Below are positions 44,279-53,874 of a DNA stretch of 64,000 nucleotides, in pieces. The notes beneath the pieces are model-generated. The model did no database searches, was not told the origin of the DNA, and was given only the letters and a program-made list of their open reading frames with translations. The stretch spans positions 62,001 to 126,000 of the forward strand of contig SAXG01000058.1 of assembly GCA_012932865.1 (NCBI GenBank), given 5' to 3'. Both the position numbers and the translations under genes were made by a program. Source of the stretch: Amylostereum areolatum. Taxonomy: Eukaryota; Basidiomycota; Agaricomycetes; Russulales; Stereaceae. Position 1 is the first letter of the stretch; the number at the start of each line of letters is the position of its first letter.

Positions 44279-45933
44279 ATGTCCACCACCCCGAACGCAA
44301 CCAGCATCTCCTCTACCAATCAGACCGCCTCACCCAACAATGTCGAACGCATCCGCCTCGTCTGCAACAAAGCACACCACACCCAACAGGAACGCACTCT
44401 CTGTGGAGACTGCTTCATCGCTCGATCGGCAGCAATCTTCGCAATTAAGTCAGTACCTCCTCCGTCTAGGTCAGGACCAGACGGAAGAACAGGGGGTAAG
44501 CCGATTGGAAGCACACAGAAGAACCCTAACTGAAGCACCCGAATTCCTCACAGGTGCTAACGCAATCCCCGTGGCCCGGAGCCACGGAAGCCCCAACACC
44601 CGAATCCCTTATACTCGAGAATCAAATAGCCCACATGATAGTCGGAGTAGGAATCGAGCAGGCCAGACAGAGGATCGACGACCTCAGGAGGGAGTCGGCC
44701 GACGTCCAGGGCATCCTGAAGGACCACAACAAGATGCTCGACGAAGAACTCCACCAACTGGACCTGAGGTACCTGACGCTCTCGACCGAGATGGAGGAAC
44801 GAGAGGTCAAACTTCTTCGACGATTCCGGAAGCTAGCGCAACAGCTGTACTCAACGTCGCAGAGCTCCGGAGATTCCTTACTGAAGTCGGACTACGAGTC
44901 AACTGGCTCAACTGGGAAAGACACACCTTCCGCGCAGCCTACGAAGGAGAAATCCTCCGAAGACGGATGGAAACTACCGGAGTTCCCCATATGTCGTCAC
45001 GCGAAGGCCCCGACATTGACCTCATCTTCCATGGACATCACATCTCCCCGGGCTATACTGTTCGACCCGATCCCATCGCATCCGCCCTCACCAGACCCCC
45101 GTTCCTTCCTAACGCCCCTCCACGACCCGTCACCGCCCCCACGCCACCAGGATCCTTACCCATCCCCGGCATCACCCAGATCAACCCCGTCCAGCCTCCC
45201 GTCGCTAGAAACGAATTACCCGGAGAGCAGTTCGGACAGCCCCTGCCAAGAGAGCTATCCAGACAGCCCATGGCTCCCCCAGAGCCCAGACAACAGACCA
45301 GCGATCCGCGACCAATACCTGGGACATCTCCTCGGCTGCCCACAATGCCTAGACCGCCAACTCCATTCCTGCTATCTGCTAGCGACGCTCCCATGCCGTG
45401 GCACGGAAACCCCGCTCCCTATCCCTCATCCCTCCGCCCGCACCCTGACCACGCTCGAGATCCCGTCACCCAGGATCCCCGAATCACCGCACAGCGACGT
45501 AAACATGATTCTGCCGAGCCCGACGGAAGACCATTCAAGCGGATCAGAGAGTTCGGACTCCCCGATGCATCGGGTGAGGGAGAACTTCAAGGAACTCAAG
45601 AAGATAGTCGATCGGATGATGGAAGATCGTGCTCGCCGGAGACAGGAACTCAACCTAACGGACGAGTCGGACAGTTCAGCGGACGAATCGGACAGCTCGA
45701 CGGACAAATCGGAGAAGCACAACAGGGAGAAGGAAGAAACGGCCGAGAATCCCTCGGACCAGTGGAACAACGAACCGACCGCGTGGACGCAAGAGGAGTG
45801 GGACGCAATTCCCTCGAAGCCGCGGAAACGCTGCTGGAAATGCGGCAAGCGAGGCCATCTCCGCCGAGATTGCCCCCGTCGCAAGAACGCTCCCCCTCAC
45901 TTCCCCCAATCTCGGTCCTGCTATCCCCTCTGA
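44279..45933 (+). CDS. Second zinc-knuckle protein downstream of pol (spliced ORF B)
   Basis: Proposed join(44279-44495, 44582-45933), 1,569 nt. The first exon has a good ATG context (ACCAATGTCC) and a Cys pair region (RLVCNKAHH, LCGDCF). Donor GTAAGC at 44496; branch TGCTAAC at 44554-44560; acceptor AG at 44580-44581. The second exon encodes a coiled-coil-like helix (SLILENQIAHMIVG, RRESADVQGILKDHNKML), a Ser/Pro-rich region, an acidic Ser/Asp stretch and a CCHC knuckle (CWKCGKRGHLRRDC) near 45832-45873. This resembles a second nucleocapsid-like protein; no counterpart occurs in family A. The acceptor choice is inferred; the frame itself is clear. Confidence 0.6.
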
Positions 45934-46115
45934 CCACAGACTCCTCTTCCTCACCCTCGCCCGGACCGTCCGGATATCAGTTACGGTCCAGGAACACTGA
46001 TGTTCCACCCCCACCTCCGACGTACCGACGCTACCGCCCGCGCTCACAGACAGCTTCTGGGATTCCTCACGCGACGCAAGAGCCTGACGCACGAAGCCGC
46101 CCAACACGCCACTGA
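44280..46115 (+). CDS. Overlapping long ORF in another frame (ORF A)
   Basis: The frame 44340-46115 (591 codons) overlaps ORF B almost completely in a different plus-strand frame. Using acceptor CAG at 44551-44553 (58-bp intron 44496-44553, CTAAC branch at 44526-44530) the same first exon joins this frame in phase, 1,779 nt in all. It reads protein-like where ORF B is low-complexity (LNVAELRRFLTEVGLRVNWL, DLIFHGHHISPGYTV, PDGRPFKRIREFGLPD) and ends in a Pro/Arg/Ser-rich tail with YQLRSRN. The third frame has early stops (for example 44648). Alternative splicing giving two overprinted proteins is the simplest reading, but one frame may be non-coding. Confidence 0.45.
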   Translation, partial: CPPPRTQPASPLPIRPPHPTMSNASASSATKHTTPNRNALSVETASSLDRQQSSQLSQYLLRLGQDQTEEQGVSRLEAHRRTLTEAPEFLTGANAIPVARSHGSPNTRIPYTRESNSPHDSRSRNRAGQTEDRRPQEGVGRRPGHPEGPQQDARRRTPPTGPEVPDALDRDGGTRGQTSSTIPEASATAVLNVAELRRFLTEVGLRVNWLNWERHTFRAAYEGEILRRRMETTGVPHMSSREGPDIDLIFHGHHISPGYTVRPDPIASALTRPPFLPNAPPRPVTAPTPPGSLPIPGITQINPVQPPVARNELPGEQFGQPLPRELSRQPMAPPEPRQQTSDPRPIPGTSPRLPTMPRPPTPFLLSASDAPMPWHGNPAPYPSSLRPHPDHARDPVTQDPRITAQRRKHDSAEPDGRPFKRIREFGLPDASGEGELQGTQEDSRSDDGRSCSPETGTQPNGRVGQFSGRIGQLDGQIGEAQQGEGRNGRESLGPVEQRTDRVDARGVGRNSLEAAETLLEMRQARPSPPRLPPSQERSPSLPPISVLLSPLTTDSSSSPSPGPSGYQLRSRNTDVPPPPPTYRRYRPRSQTASGIPHATQEPDARSRPTRH

Positions 46116-46275
46116 GCAGTGGCTGTATTGGGAGGACGCAATGCTCCGCACTCAGCGAGAACCCCCCTCGCGCTTCAATCACTCCTGGCGCGTCGACGAC
46201 CTCTTCTGGAAGGAAGAAGATTGGGACTTGCAGGAAGCGGAAGAGTCGAAGGATCACTGGCCGGAACCCTGGTAA
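46000..46275 (+). CDS. Small ORF of element B 3' region (92 codons)
   Basis: Frame of ORF B resumed after its stop: a basic N-terminus, a helix (HEAAQHATEQWLYWEDAML) and an acidic Trp-rich end (DDLFWKEEDWDLQEAEE, HWPEPW). The composition is convincing for coding; it could be a last exon of ORF B reached by splicing, or a separate ORF. A GGTAAGC donor-like sequence overlaps its stop. Confidence 0.4.
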   Translation: MFHPHLRRTDATARAHRQLLGFLTRRKSLTHEAAQHATEQWLYWEDAMLRTQREPPSRFNHSWRVDDLFWKEEDWDLQEAEESKDHWPEPW

Positions 46276-46513
46276 GCGTACGGACGAACTCTCACCCATC
46301 ATACGCACTCGGACTATTTCTCCCGTCATCCCGCCTTTACGATTTCTCCTTACGATACTCCTCGGACTGATCACGGACTGCGCCCTCATTCGCACGTATA
46401 TTTTCCTCGGACTTCTCTACTATACCGGTTTCTATCGCTATGAGGAAGGCGAAACGCTTGATACTCTCTCCGCGACGCGCCGGACGCGTCGCCTGCTTAC
46501 GACTCGGTTTTGA
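46118..46513 (+). other. Open frame with two hydrophobic segments, no ATG
   Basis: The third frame is open here up to TGA 46511-46513 and contains LRFLLTILLGLITDCALI and TYIFLGLLYYTGFY, which would suit a small membrane protein, followed by a basic Arg-rich end. No ATG or convincing acceptor was found, so coding is uncertain. Confidence 0.25.
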
Positions 46514-46658
46514 TTATGTACGAATCCTCGCTTACGATTGACGGCAATGATTACATCATTGCCCCTCTAAATCGCAAGCATAAAAGGAAAACCACAAGAC
46601 GACAACATGCTCAGACATCGTCTAACAAACCCACTCGCACCACCCAAACCAACCAAAC

Positions 46659-47042
46659 ATGTCATCTACTCTCGCCTCCTCTTCGCGCAACCTCTCCACC
46701 ACCGACTGCACCCCTCCTACCACTCCTCCTCCTTCGCCCGTCCTCTCGCGCACTCCCACGCCCGACCCACAAGACGAAGAACTCCTTCGTCATCTCAAAC
46801 GAGTCACAGAACTCCTAGACCGTCCGGACGTCGCTCGCGCCATGAAGAGGCCGAGAAGCCCAGACGAAGAAGCCATGCAGGAGTCGAAGGGAAGATGCGG
46901 CATCAAGGGACTCTTCCGAAAACGCGGGCCTCGGGTCAAGAGCCCGGATCACGCGACGACGGCGAGGATAGGACATCGGCTAGGGGCTACTACGATAGAT
47001 GAGGAGGACCTGAAAGTAGTAGAGGCATTGTTAAAGCGATAG
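46659..47042 (+). CDS. Small ORF of element B 3' region (127 codons)
   Basis: ATG in good context (AAACATGTC). Ser/Thr/Pro-rich N-terminus, a helix (EELLRHLKRVTELLDRPDVA), basic central part (KGLFRKRG) and a short C-terminal helix (EDLKVVEALLKR). No family recognised. Confidence 0.45.
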   Translation: MSSTLASSSRNLSTTDCTPPTTPPPSPVLSRTPTPDPQDEELLRHLKRVTELLDRPDVARAMKRPRSPDEEAMQESKGRCGIKGLFRKRGPRVKSPDHATTARIGHRLGATTIDEEDLKVVEALLKR

Positions 47043-47119
47043 AATAGAATTCTATCGCTGAGGTCCGAACAAAAGATATAAAAGAGCGAACATCAGAAAG
47101 CGACAGACCCAGAAGCACG

Positions 47120-47560
47120 ATGCAATCAACACAATCACCAGATCTCGCGATTTTCGATACGCCCACCCCACGCTGGCTCATCCCCATCATCAGCATCATC
47201 GTAGGACTCACGATCCTCACCTTCGTCGCATCGACTATATTCCTTCTCCAATGGCGAAGAACGAACGATCGACAACACGTTCAAGACATCCCTCTAGAAC
47301 CTCTTCGATTCAGGAATCTACAGGACGTAGATTCTAGAGAGGGGGATAGTGTTACAACTTGTCCAAGGTACTCCAGTTTCCATTTCCTTACTAGGAAGGA
47401 CGTTGCTAAACGACGGGTTACGACGGTGCCCCAGTTCGTAACCGTCTCAACCACACAACGACGACAGTGCCACAGATCGTCACCGTCTCAACAGCGGTGC
47501 CACAGATCGTCACCGTCTCAACGGCATAGCCCCGACGGTGCCACAGTCTCGTTCCCGTAG
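47120..47560 (+). CDS. Small single-pass membrane protein next to the 3' LTR
   Basis: 146 codons starting 230 bp before the 3' LTR and ending inside it. Residues about 18-45 form one strong hydrophobic segment (WLIPIISIIVGLTILTFV and onward) followed by RR and a hydrophilic tail, the layout of a type I or signal-anchor protein. The position corresponds to that of env in retroviruses and some Ty3/gypsy elements, but no fusion peptide, glycosylation pattern or larger ectodomain is present, so an env function is not claimed. Confidence 0.45.
   Translation: MQSTQSPDLAIFDTPTPRWLIPIISIIVGLTILTFVASTIFLLQWRRTNDRQHVQDIPLEPLRFRNLQDVDSREGDSVTTCPRYSSFHFLTRKDVAKRRVTTVPQFVTVSTTQRRQCHRSSPSQQRCHRSSPSQRHSPDGATVSFP
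47336..47349 (+). other. Polypurine tract of element B
   Basis: AGAGAGGGGGATAG directly before the 3' LTR. Confidence 0.7.
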
Positions 47561-47890
47561 ATACTCGATACGACCGTTGCTCGATGTACATATATTTACT
47601 CGACCTCCTTTCTTATAAAAGGAGGCCCATCGAACGAGCCATTCCCCAGCTCGTTCTCTTTGTAAATACAGGACTGTTCTAATAAGAACCTCCTCTTCTA
47701 AACGCTAAAGAGAATCCCAAGCCAACTAAGTTGATAAGCTCGCCTAAGTCTTCCGTGAAGACTTACTGCTTCGCTTATTGACCCTCACCTTCGTATAAAC
47801 CGAGACGTCTGGATCACCTGATCCCACCTCTCACGCGTAAGAGTACTGTAGCCTGAGCCGCTTGTCACGTGATAAGGACCGTCCTTAACA
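47350..47890 (+). repeat. 3' LTR of element B (541 bp)
   Basis: Same length as the 5' LTR and identical except for one base noticed; followed by the target duplication ACTGG (47891-47895). Confidence 0.95.
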
Positions 47891-47895
47891 ACTGG

Positions 47896-49098
47896 TATAC
47901 GCACCGCGTCTGTCCCCCTTTCCCCACGTCCCCCGTCTACCCTGTATCCGCGGTACATAGATACTTCCTGCGCAGACTATTAGCTTCGCCAAGTGCATGA
48001 TACAGCAGATGCACCAGTTTGTGCAAGAGGCTGTCGACGAATGTGCAAGTGTGGAGTCTCTGAGACCTCGCGGATGCCAAGGACACATTCAAAACAATCT
48101 TCTCCTGCAGGTGATTCGTTAGTAGCTGACACTCCACTTAGAAAATAGCATACGCACCCGATGAAGCTTCAAGAGCACGACGACGAGGGCTGGAAAGGTC
48201 CCTACTAAGATGTACTCAATAAATGTCTGTTAAGGTGGTTAGCAAACGGGGAAAGCCTGCCAAAAGAGGCTTACCATGTTGGTGAGCCGGTTCGAGCAAG
48301 GAGGTATGCGAGGTGTGAGTAGAAAGTGAGTGTCGAAGGTGATGCGTCGCTCGCCGCCAAACGATGTACAAAGCGAACACGTTGTTTGCCGCCAAATGAT
48401 GTACAACGGTGCCAAACGATGTTCACGGACGGCCACACCGTTCCGCGTCAACGACGTCCTAGCGACAACCCGAGTCGACCTACCACCACGCCCCCAGCGA
48501 CGCGCATTGCCACAGGGCCAATCTATTGAGTTCCCCAACTAATGTGCACTCATCCGTCCTATGTTTGGTGAGTGTCGCGGACCATCCAAATTACAATTTT
48601 GGTCACCACACATTTGCTGCGACGTTTGCCCCTGCATTGAATTCACCGTTGTATATGTATGGTCGTCTTCCCCGACCTCCCTGACTAACGTGCAGGCATC
48701 TGTCCTTTGTCAGGTAAGTGTCATGGACCTTGATAACTACGATTCTGCTCACCTCCGGGGGTTGTGCATCGTTTGCCTCCATCCCGCCGACCCCCATCGC
48801 ATACAGACGTGTACTATTGTAGGAGCCTGGTGCAGTGTTATTGTCGTCTCCGATCCGGTCACCCTTGTGACCTTATTGAGCTCCCCAACTAATGTGCACA
48901 TATCTGTCATACATTGGGTAAGTGTTATGCACTTTCTGGATTACGATTTCGCTCACCACGCGTGCGTCAAAGATACCTTTACCCCGTCAACTTGCATCGT
49001 GTACCGACGTACAAACACTGTGTCGTAGGACCCAGCGGCCGTGGTTGCGCGATGCGGGTGGATATGTGCCTATCCACGGCAGTACAGAAAATTGTAAC
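47896..49098. other. Unassigned DNA with a diverged triplicated segment
   Basis: Short ORFs on both strands, none recognised; a minus-strand stretch near 47950-48140 looks weakly coding. Three diverged copies of a segment with CCCCAACTAATGTGCAC, ATCTGTC and GTAAGTGT occur near 48533, 48680 and 48883. Confidence 0.4.
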
Positions 49099-49925
49099 AT
49101 GGCCAGTCGAACGACCTCCCCTGAACTGTTTTTGTACGATGATAACCTGGTGGGAGATGGTGGGGTGAAGAACAGAGGAAGAACAGTGAGTGCCTATGCA
49201 AATAAATTCTTCCCACACGTCGACCCTCACCCGCCTTTTGCCGGAAGTAAGTGTTTCAGTACATACCATGAAGGCTATCGGAGTTCTAATAAGCAGTCTA
49301 GACATGGTCCATCAATGATGAAATGTAATTGGGCCTGTAACCCAAGCCCCAAACTCCTTCAACGCCCAACTTGGATCCCATCAAGCCCGGCCATGGCACA
49401 TTTACCAGTTGATGTCTTTATCCAGGACCTGTTGAGACATCTCCAGGGTACCGATTCTCTCGTCAGGGTACAAGATGACATCAACGTAAGGTTTCTCGTT
49501 TCGTTTTACCATGTTGTGTGAAATTACACCCTGTCAGAATACTATTCAACACTGTTTGCTCTCTATGATGGTCACGGACGAGGAAGCCATGCAATTAAGG
49601 TCGCTCTCCTGCGTACAATACGGCGAACCCCCGCCGGCCCCGCTTCCCCCCCTTTCTCAGGTGAATCATTCGGGTTTCCATCCGTGAAAGCACACATTTT
49701 CGGTACTGAAGCTATTCCCACCAGGTCGTGGACAGCAATGCCGAATTCCAAGAACCATCCACATCTGCAAAACGACGAAACACGGAACTACAAGATTCAC
49801 ATAAGACAAAAAGAGTGAAGTCTGGGAAACCCCCAGTTAGACCCCCTCGTTCTTACATCGGAGCCAACCAGGGTGACCCACCCCTGATGCCACGTATGCC
49901 GGATGAGTATCTTCAATGCATCTGA
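49099..49925 (+). CDS. Hypothetical protein, three exons
   Basis: Exons 49099-49485, 49538-49660 and 49725-49925 (711 nt, 236 residues plus TGA), all joined in phase 0 with GT-AG introns of 52 and 64 bp. The protein has a helix-rich middle (VDVFIQDLLRHLQGTDSLV; CLLSMMVTDEEAMQLRSL), a Pro-rich hinge and a basic tail (KRRNTELQDSHKTKRVKSG) that could be a nuclear signal. No family recognised. Three consistent phases support a real, recently coding gene. Confidence 0.5.
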
Positions 49926-50070
49926 GTTCTCGTTGCTTGATGTTTGGAGGACATCACGTTAGCGGAAGGCATACTTGATGATGTCGTGTACTTATTGGAA
50001 AACTGATAACTAATAGCAACTGCCTTGTCTTACCACCTTGTGTAAACTTCCATTGTTTCCTCCATCCATC

Positions 50071-51299
50071 ATGGATGTGCGCGACGCAGTCTATTTCCAC
50101 CTCGTCACCGAACTCGAAGTTTGCGCACTTGACATCTTTCATATACAATCAAAGAACGTGCATGCCTTGCAACAATGGATACATAATATCGAAGCACTCC
50201 TGGTATGTCCACTTCATCCGGCAGTCCGAGACACCCACACTCTATACATCAGCAAGGGTCACTTGCGTACCTTCAAGAGGCAATTCACGTCAGCATCTAT
50301 GTTTGGGAACATCACGGTGCACGCCCAGCTCCTTCAAAAGGAAGCCGAGGTTTCGCTGTTAATCGTGCAATTCTTTGTGGACCACCTTATCGTGAGTACA
50401 CGTAATGCATTTGGGTCCTTCACGCCGCACAACTAGCTGCAGACTACTATGATATGTCCAAGGTCCCAATCGAGCCCACCCTGAACTACGGATGAAAGCA
50501 TCCTTTTTGACCCCCAACCCGTTCCAACACCAGAACCGCCAAGTCTTCCCCTCCTCGGCATCACCGCCTCGGAGGCAGACAACTGTTCCGGTTAGTACAG
50601 CTATACTGTATTCTGTGTTTCCGCCAATGACTTATATCTGTTCCGTAAAGTGCATGAGGTTTGCCAACCACCCTCAAGTTATTCGCAGGTTACAGCTGAA
50701 GTACGGCCACTTGTGACCGCATTGGCTTGTGCGGCGTCCTCTCTAAGAAACATTGGTATCTGAAAGAGAGTACGTCTCAGCATCGTATTAGCGCACGTCA
50801 TGTCAAATTGTTACCTTGAACCGTTCAAATATTTTCGTGAGGTCGTCTAACGCCTCCATAGCCCTCCTGAGCCCTCCCGAGTACACAGTCGGCATCCCCA
50901 ATAAGCTGCTTTGCAACGGCTTTCTTCTGCTCTTCCATCATACCAACAACCACTCCATGGTCCAAATGCAACCGCGTGCCAGTCTTTGCATGCGGAGATT
51001 CCGGTCCAACACTTGCCTCGCCTTCCCCCACAGTTGTTCGTTCCATCCGCGAGGGTACATCGTCCATCGTGCTTGAAAAGTTGTGGATGATTACAGATGC
51101 TGTCCAAAACCCGCATAACCCTGTACCCGACAAGCTCCGCACTTATGCCAAATGTGTACAAATGGTCCGGGCCAATTGCATTAGCACCAGTCTCTGGTGT
51201 GCCCCAACAAGCCATGTTTGGGTACAGCCGTCTCTTTCCCCTTCCCAGTACTGTTCCATTTTCTATGCGAACCTCTCACCCGGTACGTTGGAGCAATGA
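50071..51299 (+). CDS. Hypothetical coding region, exon structure unresolved
   Basis: Starts at ATG 50071 with a helical segment (VYFHLVTELEVCALDIFHIQ), possibly interrupted by an intron at about 50204-50257. Further protein-like pieces are near 50490-50585 (DESILFDPQPVPTPEPP) and 50976-51299 (FACGDSGPTLASPSPTVV, LEKLWMITDAVQNPHNPVP). I could not fit one frame through all pieces, so this may be two genes or a decayed one. No family recognised. Confidence 0.3.
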
Positions 51300-51305
51300 T
51301 TAAAT

Positions 51306-51821
51306 ATGCACATTTCCTCCAACAACCTGTCTAAGCACAATGGACTTCTACCTCGCATTCCGCCAGACGTATGGGACACCATTGTAACAGTTGTTCGAGG
51401 TGTTTCCTACTTCCCGGCATCGGACATAGGCCGGTTTATACACGCACTTTGGGTCGTTCAACCGTTTGACGGCTCTTCCAACCCACCACCCATGCTGCCC
51501 TCTCCATCTATTATGACGACTCTTGGACCCCATCTTGTCATATTCCTTATTATAGACAGTCAGCCGAGTATGCCTAATCCCCATTTTCCCTGCTCGGCCA
51601 ACGTCAGCCGCTCGCCCTTGATACATGGTTGGCCAGTGTATATGCTGGACACCCTCCTACTTATGTCTCATATCATCCGGCCGACTTATTCTTCCCCACC
51701 ACACCAGCAAATGTTACCCTCCACGGATAATGGTCGACCGAGGCCCTCCTGTTGTACACCACCTGTCTACTCCCCCATTCCACACCCCCATAGACCACAG
51801 TCGGCCGAGCACCTCCCCTAG
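51306..51821 (+). CDS. Hypothetical ORF, 171 codons
   Basis: Starts ATG 51306. The first 120 residues look protein-like (PPDVWDTIVTVVRGVSYFP, IGRFIHALWVV); the end runs into a tandem repeat and is probably not native. No family recognised. Confidence 0.3.
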   Translation: MHISSNNLSKHNGLLPRIPPDVWDTIVTVVRGVSYFPASDIGRFIHALWVVQPFDGSSNPPPMLPSPSIMTTLGPHLVIFLIIDSQPSMPNPHFPCSANVSRSPLIHGWPVYMLDTLLLMSHIIRPTYSSPPHQQMLPSTDNGRPRPSCCTPPVYSPIPHPHRPQSAEHLP

Positions 51822-51924
51822 AATCCTCCCCCATTCCACATCCCCATGGGCCACAGTCGGCCGTGCACCTCCCCTGGATCCCGCCCCATTCCATACCCCC
51901 ATAGGCCGTAGTCGGCCGTGCGCC
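51776..51924 (+). repeat. Tandem repeat, 55-56-bp unit, interrupted by a MITE
   Basis: Copies start at 51776, 51832 and 51887 with CATTCCA...CCCCCAT and AGTCGGCCG(A/T)GCACCTCCCCT. The third copy is cut by the MITE; its continuation, CGTGCACCTCCCCTGGATCC, stands at 52690. Confidence 0.8.
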
Positions 51925-52689
51925 AGGACCCCTGAAAATAGGGGAGGAGGCCGGATTGGCATCCGATGGGATTTGGGCAAATTTGGGTCCAAAAAACGGA
52001 TATTCATCTGAAGAATCTCACCAAGACCGCCGGTGGCCGGATTTTTATCCGAAGCTCTTGGGGGGTCCGCTGGCTGAGGCCGGATTTTTATCCGATCCAA
52101 ATTTATGTGTATGTCAGTAGTTTTAGGCCGATTTGGCATCAATTACCTACACATCTTGCCGGCTATTTGAGCACTCATATGTGCTGACATTTTATGGCTT
52201 TGGATACTTACTTACCACTTCAATCCAATGACGACGGCTGATCAATATGATGTGGAGCTCAATGCCGAGGCGTTCGCGGGTTTTGCCGCGACAAACCTCA
52301 ATCTAGCTGTCGCCGAATTGGGCCGTTTACGCCGAGGCCAAAGGAAAGGCTCGGAGAGACTACTTAGGAGAAGACTAGCTGGTGCTTACTAGTCACTCAT
52401 AGATACGGCACGTCGTTTTTGAAACCAAATGCACAAGAAATCAAGGCTTTTTGAGGCCGGATACACGAATCCGACAATTTTGGGGGAGTTTGGAGGCAAG
52501 ATACTGGAATCCGACGATATTTTGGTCAGTCTTAGGCCAGATTGCGCATCCGACCAAAATCGAGGATCCTGGCTGAAAAATCGGATTTTATCCTATAAAA
52601 AAGAGCCAAGTTAGGCCAGATTATCTTATGGTCCAAACCGAAATTTTCCGAAACTGTATCCGGCCTCCTCCCTCATTTTCAGGGGTCCT
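51925..52689. mobile_element. 765-bp hAT-type MITE with about 30-bp inverted termini
   Basis: Left terminus AGGACCCCTGAAAAT plus GGGAGGAGGCCGGAT matches the inverse of the right terminus with two mismatches between these blocks. Flanks CGTGCGCC (51917-51924) and CGTGCACC (52690-52697) are an 8-bp duplication with one CG-to-CA difference. The tandem repeat it interrupts gives an independent view of the empty site. The interior repeats GGCCGGATTTTTATCCGA-like words. Its ends differ from the hAT element at 27247, so it is a different family. Confidence 0.88.
52228..52392 (+). CDS. 54-codon ORF inside the MITE
   Basis: ATG 52228 to TAG 52390-52392; an Ala/Leu-rich helix (AFAGFAATNLNLAVAELGRL) followed by an Arg-rich end. 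It may be a remnant of a longer gene in the parent element, or chance. Confidence 0.3.
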   Translation: MTTADQYDVELNAEAFAGFAATNLNLAVAELGRLRRGQRKGSERLLRRRLAGAY

Positions 52690-52697
52690 CGTGCACC

Positions 52698-53107
52698 TCC
52701 CCTGGATCCTTTACCCCGTTGACCGTTGGATACCTTACGGATAGTATCTACCACTTGCCTTCCCATTCTACCTCCTCGTAGCTCTCCTTTTATCAGAGTC
52801 TCGTAACATGTTACCCCGGTATCTTTACCCTATCCGTCCATAACCCGGGGGTCCAGTGCCAAAGGTAATGGTTGTCCCTACTACACCCCCACATATCACC
52901 ATGAAGAGAGACTCTGACTTTCCATATGGGTATTGCAGGATCAGGAATGTTGAATGGGCATATCATAAAAACATGGTCACCAGTATTGGGATGGATTTTG
53001 TAGCCAGAGAATGAGTCGATATTCTCCGGGGGTATACTGTCGTCGCATTTGATTCCACACTGTACTCCAAGGGTTACAAAATACTGCAGTACAAGGTCTC
53101 AGCATAG
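52698..53107. other. Unassigned DNA
   Basis: Nothing recognised; no long ORF and no repeat beyond the edge of the tandem unit. Confidence 0.4.
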
Positions 53108-53865
53108 CTACTCCTCACCAGAGTCCCAGGACTTGTCCACCGCACTCAGACCCCTATGTAACTCAGCCCAAACACCCGCGTGCTTATCAGCCCGCTGGAT
53201 ACTCTCCTCCTGCACCAGAGTCCCTGCCTCCTTACTGTCCACCGCAGTGTTGGCCACATGATCTAGATGACGCGCGAGGGTCCACAGCGGCTGGAGCCAT
53301 GTGTTTGACACCTCCAAATCCTCGTCCTGAGTTCGTGATTAGCCTACATGTGTACGACGATCGGACGACGACACACCTTCAAAAAAGCCATCGTGACAAA
53401 GGTCACACAGGCGGGCCCAACGTCATATGGGGTCTCCACATTGTCGAAGCACCACCAGCAAGGGAGGTAGATTGGGAGTGCCAGGGGGTCCGTCCCATCT
53501 TCGGCCAAGGATGGGATCGCCGACCAATCCCCGCCCGTCCCGTCCAAGAGATACGATGCAGCCTGCACAATAATGTCCGGCACGTGGGTGGTAAGTCCCT
53601 GTGTCCTACAGTATCCAATGATATGGAAGACGAGGTTCTTCACCCCTGTAAGCACTCAAAGTCCAAGGATAACTCACATGGGACTCACCAGCTCGTTCTG
53701 CACTGACACCTTGACCCCCGGAATCTCCCACTCCGTCCCTACCCCCACCACGGGCCTTGCGGAGAGGTATTTGCCGGCCCTCCCAAGTCACCATCCAAAG
53801 TACTCGATGAGGGCATCCATCACATCTGAGAAGAAGTAGTCTTTCGACTGGAACTCGCTTTGCAT
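53108..53865 (-). pseudogene. Hypothetical basidiomycete gene, promoter side hit by copy A3
   Basis: Starts at ATG 53865-53863 and reads through EFQSKDYFFSDVMDALIEYFGW, then TGA (53788-53790), then continues in frame with GKYLSARPVVG and TEWEIPGVKVSVQNEL to a GTGAGT donor. A second exon (about 53645-53370) encodes VKNLVFHIIGYCRTQ, LALPIYLPCWWCFDN and PYDVGPACVTFVTMAFLK, and a third ends near 53108. The TGA could be a former CGA. No known domain. Its ATG lies 4 bp from the target duplication of A3. Confidence 0.5.
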
Positions 53866-53874
53866 TGTGATAGA

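Larger units (their letters stand above)
37641..47890 (+). mobile_element. Ty3/gypsy chromovirus, family B element (10,250 bp, complete)
   Basis: Two 541-bp LTRs with one difference noticed (A versus G in the CACAGTCTC-TTCCC context), target duplication ACTGG at 37636-37640 and 47891-47895, intact gag and pol, and about 3.1 kb of further ORFs between pol and the 3' LTR. The LTR identity and open frames indicate a recent insertion. It is about 3.2 kb longer than family A; nearly all the excess is the region behind pol. Confidence 0.95.

Noticed and set aside
47120..47560. Calling the membrane ORF an env gene
   Set aside because: Only one short hydrophobic segment in 146 codons; no ectodomain, fusion peptide or cleavage site.
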